64,000 nt of DNA, taken from contig CAJTCU010000002.1 of the NCBI GenBank assembly GCA_910574935.1, positions 388,156 through 452,155 on the forward strand, in the 5' to 3' direction. The notes below the pieces were generated by a model, which searched no databases, had not been told where the DNA came from, and saw nothing but the letters and a program-made list of their open reading frames with translations. The DNA is from Oscillospiraceae bacterium. GTDB lineage: Bacteria; Bacillota; Clostridia; Oscillospirales; Acutalibacteraceae. How positions within the stretch are numbered: position 1 is the first letter of the stretch; each line of letters begins with the position of its first letter. Shown here piece after piece: positions 59,360-64,000 of this stretch. Made by a program: the position numbers and the translations under genes.

Positions 59360-60079
59360 ATGGCGACGAGATTAGGAAATGTGGCCGTGGGCACCGTGGT
59401 GAAGATTATGGAATACGGAACTCCGGCAGACTATGTTGTAGCGCAGCAAGGACGGCCTAATAGTAGTATTAATCTTTACGACACTTCATGCACTGGAACT
59501 TGGGTAATGAGAGTAGGTATCTATACCACCACGCAATGGAGTAACAACACAAATAGCGAGAACACCCGCGTCGACTACTCCACCAGTACAGTATCAGGGT
59601 ATCTCAACGGTTCATTCAAGAATGGGATAGATATTCGGGATCATATCAAGACAGTCAAGCTTCCGTATACACGGCTAGGTGTAGATATTAATGGAGGCAC
59701 AGGCATCCATTATCCCCAAGTGGAGTATATCGACGGCGCAAATGGAATGGAAACACAAGTGTTTTTACTGGCAAAAAGTGAAATGGATGCGAGCTATGCC
59801 AATACTTCAAGTCATCCAAACCTTGCCGTGTTCAAGTCTTTTCCCGCCTACAGAACAGGATACTTAAATGGTCAACCGTATACCGAATGGTATCGAACCG
59901 TGTCCCAGGGATCGGACAACTGGAATTACGTTGAGTGCAACCTTCAGAGGTATCCAGGTGATACCTCCATTATGTACCAAAACCCCTGTACAAATTCAAA
60001 AATTGACGTCCGGCCCGCTTTCATCCTAGACCCAGACGGCCTGGTGAAGATAAGCGGGATCGAACCGCTGACCGCTTGA
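59360..60079 (+). CDS. DUF6273-like tail-tip/receptor-binding protein
   Basis: A 239-residue protein: GNVAVGTVVKIMEYGTPADY, then YSTSTVSGYLNGSFKNGIDI and KIDVRPAFILDPDGLVKISG. The SGYLNGSF and VRPAFILD blocks define the DUF6273 domain often found on phage tail tips and surface proteins. It is clearly more AT-rich than the upstream genes, which suggests a swapped receptor-binding module. Confidence 0.75.
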   Translation: MATRLGNVAVGTVVKIMEYGTPADYVVAQQGRPNSSINLYDTSCTGTWVMRVGIYTTTQWSNNTNSENTRVDYSTSTVSGYLNGSFKNGIDIRDHIKTVKLPYTRLGVDINGGTGIHYPQVEYIDGANGMETQVFLLAKSEMDASYANTSSHPNLAVFKSFPAYRTGYLNGQPYTEWYRTVSQGSDNWNYVECNLQRYPGDTSIMYQNPCTNSKIDVRPAFILDPDGLVKISGIEPLTA

Positions 60080-60202
60080 ATGCCATTCAAGCGCTCTCCC
60101 AAATCATGTTTTCTATGCCCCCATCGTGCAGGCGTATCATGTGCGCCCCCACCACAGAAAGGATGTTTCCTTGTTTGAAAGCCAATATGTTCTATGGAGA
60201 AA

Positions 60203-61918
60203 TTATGCAGACGTGCGCAGGGCAGTTTCCACATCGGGCATACAGTCCAGCCCGCAGAGGAACTGCTCAACACTTAGGTTCAGCTTCAAATGGAGCTGAT
60301 ACCCCCGGCAAACGTCCGCCCGCTCAATGATATGGGCAACAATGATTTTCTTCGCCGGTATCGTCACGTGGTCATAGACCGCTGACCATTCCAAGATATC
60401 GTCATACCGCTGCCCCATATTGGCAAGGGCAGAATCGTTGTCGTCCAATTCCTGCTGGGCAAGAATACAAACCTTTCTAAGTTCGCCGCACTTAGTTTCC
60501 TGCTCCCCGATTACACTATTCAAAGGCTCCGGGGCAAAGGCGCTTTCGCCGGAAATGGACTTAATAATTTCCCCTTTCAGGCTTTTCAACTCGCTTTCAG
60601 CTTTTTCATATTCTTTCATTGCCTTGTCCAGAGCAGCTTTCCTGGCGGCGCGGTCATACTGGAACCGCTCGGCTATGATATCGTCACGGCTCAAGCTGCT
60701 TACCTTGGCGAAAATGGTATGGATAATAGAATCGATCATACCGTCCAGCTTTTCCACCGTGTATCCGGTCTGGCCGTCGCAATCGCCGTGGGTGCGGCTT
60801 TTTGTCTGGCAGGTGTACCGCATACGCACGGTGTCCGTGCCATCGGCCTTGGGCCTACCTTTTCCGCTGGTGGTGATACACAATCCCGCCCCACAATGCC
60901 CGCAAAAGACATTGCCCGAAAGCAGCGACTTTCCTCTGGTATTCAGCGGCTTAGAACGGATTATTTCGGTAGCCCGGGAACGTGCCGCCAGCATATCCTG
61001 GACAGTTTGAAAGTCCTTGTCCTCTACGATTTTCAAGCGCTCCTGTGGCTCCGAACGGCTTTTCCCGCTTCGCAGGACGCCAGTATAGAGGATATTCCGC
61101 AACATTCCCTGGATAGAAGCCGGGTGCCAGTTTTTTCCGGAGTGGTTCTTGATACCGCGCTCATTGAGATAATTGGCAATTTGCTGTGCCCCATACCCGC
61201 CCCTTGCGGCAAGCTGGAACATCGTGCGGACAACTTCAGCCTCCGACTCGCATATAGCTAAGTCGTTGACCTCTTGGCGGCGCTTATTCATGCGCCCAGT
61301 TTTCACGAAATTGTACCCATAGGGGCAGCGCCCGCCGGTAAAGCATCCGTCCTCGGTCAGAAGGCCCATGCTGTTAGCAGTACGGATAGAGGTCTTTTCG
61401 CTCTCACCGTCTGCCTGCCAAAACCTGATATAGTTTGTCAGCTTGTCCGTATGGTTATCAAAGCGCTGTTCGCCCTCCTAGGTGCTCCAGACGCGGATAC
61501 CGTTGCGCACGAACCACTCCACCACAAAGGGCGTTTCATCGGAGATATGGCCTATCCGGTCGAACATGAACACCAGCAGAATGTCAAATTTCTTCTGCTT
61601 CGCATACTCCTTGATAAGCTGTATCTTGTCCCGGTTTTCGGCGCGAACTTTGTGCCCGGAAACGCTTTCCTCCTGCAACTCACAGACAATCGTCCAGTCC
61701 ATGGACTCACAGTATTTTCGGCAGCGCTTTCTCTGCATGGGGATATCCGCCTCGTTGTTGTCCGTGTGGTAGAGCTGCTTGTCAGTGGAAACGCGGTAAA
61801 GGCACAACACCCTGGTGCCCGGCTCTATATAGGCAGGCATATTCTCCCGCCAGCCGGTATCTTTATCAAAAATGAGGGTTTCTGAAACATGGTTTGGGAA
61901 AATGCTTGTGTTTTTCAT
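60203..61918 (-). pseudogene. Large serine recombinase interrupted by one TAG
   Basis: Minus-strand frame of 571 codons from ATG 61918. N-terminal resolvase domain: RVLCLYRVSTDKQLYHTDNN (catalytic Ser in YRVS), FDILLVFMFDRIGHISDETP. Codon 147 is TAG (61478-61480) in VWST-TAG-EGEQRFDNHTDK, where Q is expected. After it come the recombinase domain (RGGYGAQQIANYLNERGIKN), a zinc ribbon (CGHCGAGLC ... CQTKSRTHGDCDGQ) and a coiled coil. This class integrates phages and conjugative elements. As it stands only 146 residues would be made. Confidence 0.88.
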
Positions 61919-62013
61919 ATACAGTCCATCCTTTTCTAATCCATGAAAAATGACAGACCAGCATATCCCAATATGAAATTGTCAAGGTACAGATGGAGTA
62001 TTCCTCCTATAAT

Positions 62014-62042
62014 ATTATCTCATATTATGAGGATTCTGTCAA
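62014..62042 (-). promoter_or_regulatory. Promoter upstream of the serine recombinase
   Basis: Minus strand TTGACA (62042-62037), 17 bp, GATAAT (62019-62014), followed by ATTATAGGAGGAATACTCC. Confidence 0.7.
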
Positions 62043-62050
62043 ATTTCACA

Positions 62051-62080
62051 AAAGAAAAGAGCACCCTTTGTGGAGTGCTC
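62051..62080 (-). terminator. Terminator of the second Rpn-like gene
   Basis: Minus strand GAGCACTCC-ACAA-AGGGTGCTC followed by TTTTCTTTT. Confidence 0.75.
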
Positions 62081-62101
62081 ATATAAGCAAGATGCAGGGA
62101 G

Positions 62102-62932
62102 TTATTCTTGCCCGGCCAGCTTTTCTACTTCTTCCAGATCCAGGCCAATCATGTCGCTGATGTCCTCCAAACTCAGACCGCGGGAAAGCATACGCTTGAT
62201 GATTTTGGCCTGCTCCTTTGTGCGACCTTTAGACTCGCCTTGCTCAAAGGCTTCCTTGCGCTCGTCCATCATTTTCATTGTCATGGTCATGTATTCCATC
62301 TCCCTTCCGCTGTCCTCTTTGATCTCGCTGATTGCCTCGTCTATCTGCCGTAAATAACTTGATTCTGAAATGTCGTACTGCTCGCCCTTATAGCCTGCCC
62401 GAATATATCTGAGAAAATCCATCACAGCGGGGTTGCCGTTCTCTGTCTTGAAATCCGCATTGAGAATGAAAGCATGAGAGCCATCTTCATAGGCGATCTC
62501 CGGCGCGCCTTTTATGTGGCTCTCTCGTTCATAGACGGCAAGGCCAGCGCCGAAGTAATCCTCTACGCAAATGAAAATCACAAAGCAATCGGACAGTTCC
62601 TCATAGTCCGTGTTCATTTCCAGGCTGTGCCGGTCGATGCCGCTGGTGTAGTACCGTATGCGCTTTTCGAGCTTGCGGTGCAGCCGGGCCTGGACTTCCA
62701 CATCGTACTTGGTGTGGTGTTCATCCTCTAGGTACACGTCCAGCCGGATGCCGTGGGCGTCATAGGTGTCCTTCAAGTCCTTCTGTTTATCAATCGTCAC
62801 AACCCGCTCTATCTTCTTTTCAAGCAGGGCTTCCAGGAAAGGCTTGATATTCTCCGGCCTGCGCATAACCTCCGAGAACATGAAATCGTCCACAAGGCTT
62901 AAATCCTTAAACGGCTTAATAGGTATGGGCAC
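62102..62932 (-). CDS. Rpn/PD-(D/E)XK nuclease-family transposase-like protein
   Basis: A ~276-residue paralogue of the gene at 10344. It reads LSLVDDFMFSEVMRRPENIK PFLEALLEKKIERVV, HGIRLDVYLED and KYDVEVQARL, keeping the nuclease core D and E...Q. The C-terminus has GESKGRTKEQAKIIKRMLSR GLSLEDISDMIGLDLEEVEK. Two adjacent GTG codons (62935, 62932) follow GGAA. A promoter (TTGCAA-17-TATACT, about 62950-62980) precedes it. It lies just outside the recombinase, at the end of the mobile region. Confidence 0.82.
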   Translation of the reverse strand: MPIPIKPFKDLSLVDDFMFSEVMRRPENIKPFLEALLEKKIERVVTIDKQKDLKDTYDAHGIRLDVYLEDEHHTKYDVEVQARLHRKLEKRIRYYTSGIDRHSLEMNTDYEELSDCFVIFICVEDYFGAGLAVYERESHIKGAPEIAYEDGSHAFILNADFKTENGNPAVMDFLRYIRAGYKGEQYDISESSYLRQIDEAISEIKEDSGREMEYMTMTMKMMDERKEAFEQGESKGRTKEQAKIIKRMLSRGLSLEDISDMIGLDLEEVEKLAGQE

Positions 62933-63016
62933 CACTTCCTTTACTCATAGTATACTATCTTTGGGGCCGGTTTGCAAGCTGTATTGCCGAAAATGCGGAA
63001 AGGTTTTTATCCATAT

Positions 63017-63217
63017 TTATGGAATACCTGTCAGATGTTCGTTGGTGGGGGAGTGGAAAAAAGAGTCCACCAGGATATCTTTTACCTGTTCGTATAAGTC
63101 TATGTTATCGTGCTTCGCACAGGTGGCAACGACTTGGCAGCCACACACACTTAGATAAATCGTATTGTGTGCTTTGTCCACAAAGGTCACGCCGGTTTCT
63201 GGTTCTATTTTCTGCAT
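63017..63217 (-). CDS. Small unknown protein
   Basis: ATG 63217 after AGGAGAACCCGCT encodes 66 residues: MQKIEPETGVTFVDKAHNTI YLSVCGCQ, then VKDILVDSFF. It resembles small transposon-encoded proteins that accompany serine-recombinase elements in size and position, but I see no decisive motif. Frame also open upstream to 63280 without a ribosome site. Confidence 0.5.
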   Translation of the reverse strand: MQKIEPETGVTFVDKAHNTIYLSVCGCQVVATCAKHDNIDLYEQVKDILVDSFFHSPTNEHLTGIP

Positions 63218-63660
63218 AGCGGGTTCTCCTAAACTATAGAAATATAGGCTCATACAGACGGCGGATAGCAGCCGCTCCATAGTTTTTTATAGTTAACGCA
63301 GTCAACTATTCCTCCCCCCATGCTTGTGGCGGGGCGCCCTGTCCCGTGACGGACAGCCGGCGCAAGTATCATTATCCCCCTAGTGCGGCTTATGGCCTGC
63401 TGCCTTGCAGGGGCAGTTTGCCGCTTGGTGTGGTCGCTCCGTTCCTGTGGCTGTGTTCACCTCCTCTCCCGCTCACGAAACATCTTGGCGCACCTTGCGG
63501 TATAGCTCCCCGCACAGGGAATGTATCTGTTTTGCCTTATTCTATTTTCAATGTTCTTGGGGACAAAAAAGTAATGTGTCCCAACTTGGAGCTGCTGACA
63601 AAGTGCCTGAAATATAGAGACGCGGGAGATTTCAAGCAAGAAAAAAGATGCCTTTCGGCA
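63218..63660. other. Intergenic stretch without a supported gene
   Basis: Several short frames run through here on both strands, none with a ribosome site plus a recognisable protein. The stretch lies between the small ORF and a transposase fragment and is probably the joined ends of old insertions. Confidence 0.4.
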
Positions 63661-63876
63661 TCACACTGAGAATTTAATCATTCTTTTGAGGTTCAAGGCC
63701 GCGGCGGAAAGGAGACAGTGGTCCTCCGCTGCCTCTAAACCTCGCCGCAGGAGACGCGTCAGGTTGTGTCCCCATTTCTGTGCGGCAAAAGTACCCTCAC
63801 ACCAGATCTGCCGCTGCTTCAGCGCCTCCCGGTAATCCGGCTCCCATCGCCTGGAGAAATGTTTTTGAACAACAGT
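63661..63876 (-). pseudogene. C-terminal fragment of an IS1182-type transposase
   Basis: The minus strand reads WEPDYREALKQRQIWCEGTF AAQKWGHNLTRLLRRGLEAA and LLSAAALNLKRMIKFSV, ending at TGA 63661-63663. WCEGTFAAQK...NLTR..RRGLE is the tail of DDE transposases of this group. Everything upstream of about 63876 is missing. Confidence 0.7.
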
Positions 63877-63939
63877 CTTGAAATATTACTCCCGCTCAAA
63901 AAGCTAGGAAAAAGAGAGGAAGAGTGATATAATAGGGAT

Positions 63940-64000
63940 ATGGAATATATCGATTTGCGGAAAGTGGGAAAAGAAGGGCTCAAGCAGATACGCAGTCAGG
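63940..64000 (+). CDS. Start of an IS630-like transposase, cut by window end
   Basis: ATG 63940 after AGAGGAAGAG... and a -10-like GATATAAT (63925-63932) opens MEYIDLRKVGKEGLKQIRSQ, which runs off the window. The beginning resembles the DNA-binding N-terminus of IS630-type transposases. Only 20 residues are visible, so the family is tentative. Confidence 0.5.
   Translation, partial: MEYIDLRKVGKEGLKQIRSQ

Noticed and set aside
46928..61480. Phage-wide recoding of TAG to glutamine
   Set aside because: Terminase, gpW-like, tape measure, tail X, gpD-like and gpU-like genes all end in TAG directly before the next gene's ribosome site, so TAG still works as stop in this prophage.

Overview
The window looks like accessory DNA from a fairly GC-rich gut Clostridia genome, most likely an Oscillospiraceae-type Firmicute. 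The reasons are Shine-Dalgarno-led compact genes, TTGCTT/TTGACA-17-TATAAT promoters, class B sortase, SLH-domain fragments, and DUF3846/DUF3848/DUF3849/DUF4314-type mobile-element proteins. An AT-rich block (about 27.4-36.6 kb) clearly has another origin. Almost the whole window is mobile or decaying DNA. Family names come from reading the translations; no database search was possible.

Layout. 1-1024: partial single-ORF IS3 transposase. 1155-4850: a large membrane P-loop NTPase of YobI type, possibly a conflict/defence protein. 4.86-17.4 kb: a graveyard of conjugative-element fragments (DUF4314, DUF3848/3849, SLH, CHAP hydrolase, adenine methylase and IS3 remnants). Intact islands sit among them: a nucleotide kinase, a DUF5694 protein, an Rpn-like nuclease, and a lipoprotein-MBOAT-DHHW cell-surface acylation operon. 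18.04 kb: tRNA-Pro(GGG). 18.4-26.3 kb: a colinear anti-restriction/modification block (ArdA-like protein, C5 cytosine and D12 adenine methylases, AbrB, YodL/DUF3846, lipoprotein). 26.4-40.15 kb: a minus-strand conjugative-element remnant (TraG and VirB4 fragments, group II intron end, sortase B, lysozyme-CHAP enzyme) carrying an AT-rich cargo: an ABC-F gene with an attenuator leader and a VncRS/Vex-like two-component plus ABC exporter set. 40.2-61.9 kb: a P2/Mu-like contractile-tail prophage (methylase, terminase, portal, capsid, sheath, tube, tape measure, baseplate, fibre) ending in a large serine recombinase. 62-64 kb: a second Rpn-like gene, a small ORF and two transposase fragments.

How it works together. 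The ArdA/methylase block would protect an incoming element from host restriction. The ABC-F and Vex/Vnc cargo would give antibiotic or peptide stress response, with a shared predicted VncR-like operator in front of both the regulator and the exporter genes. The prophage is defective: portal and capsid genes are fused by a deletion, baseplate gene I is missing, no lysis module is visible, and three genes (four counting a predicted frameshift extension) carry TAG where a glutamine codon is expected.

The most distinctive signal is a family of about 45-110 nt double-hairpin mini-elements. A variable hairpin is followed by a linker close to TTGCCGAG and a second hairpin bounded by GAG...CTC. They lie between genes and inside genes, sometimes in frame. 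A second, unrelated dispersed repeat occurs at 4.9 and 11.3 kb.
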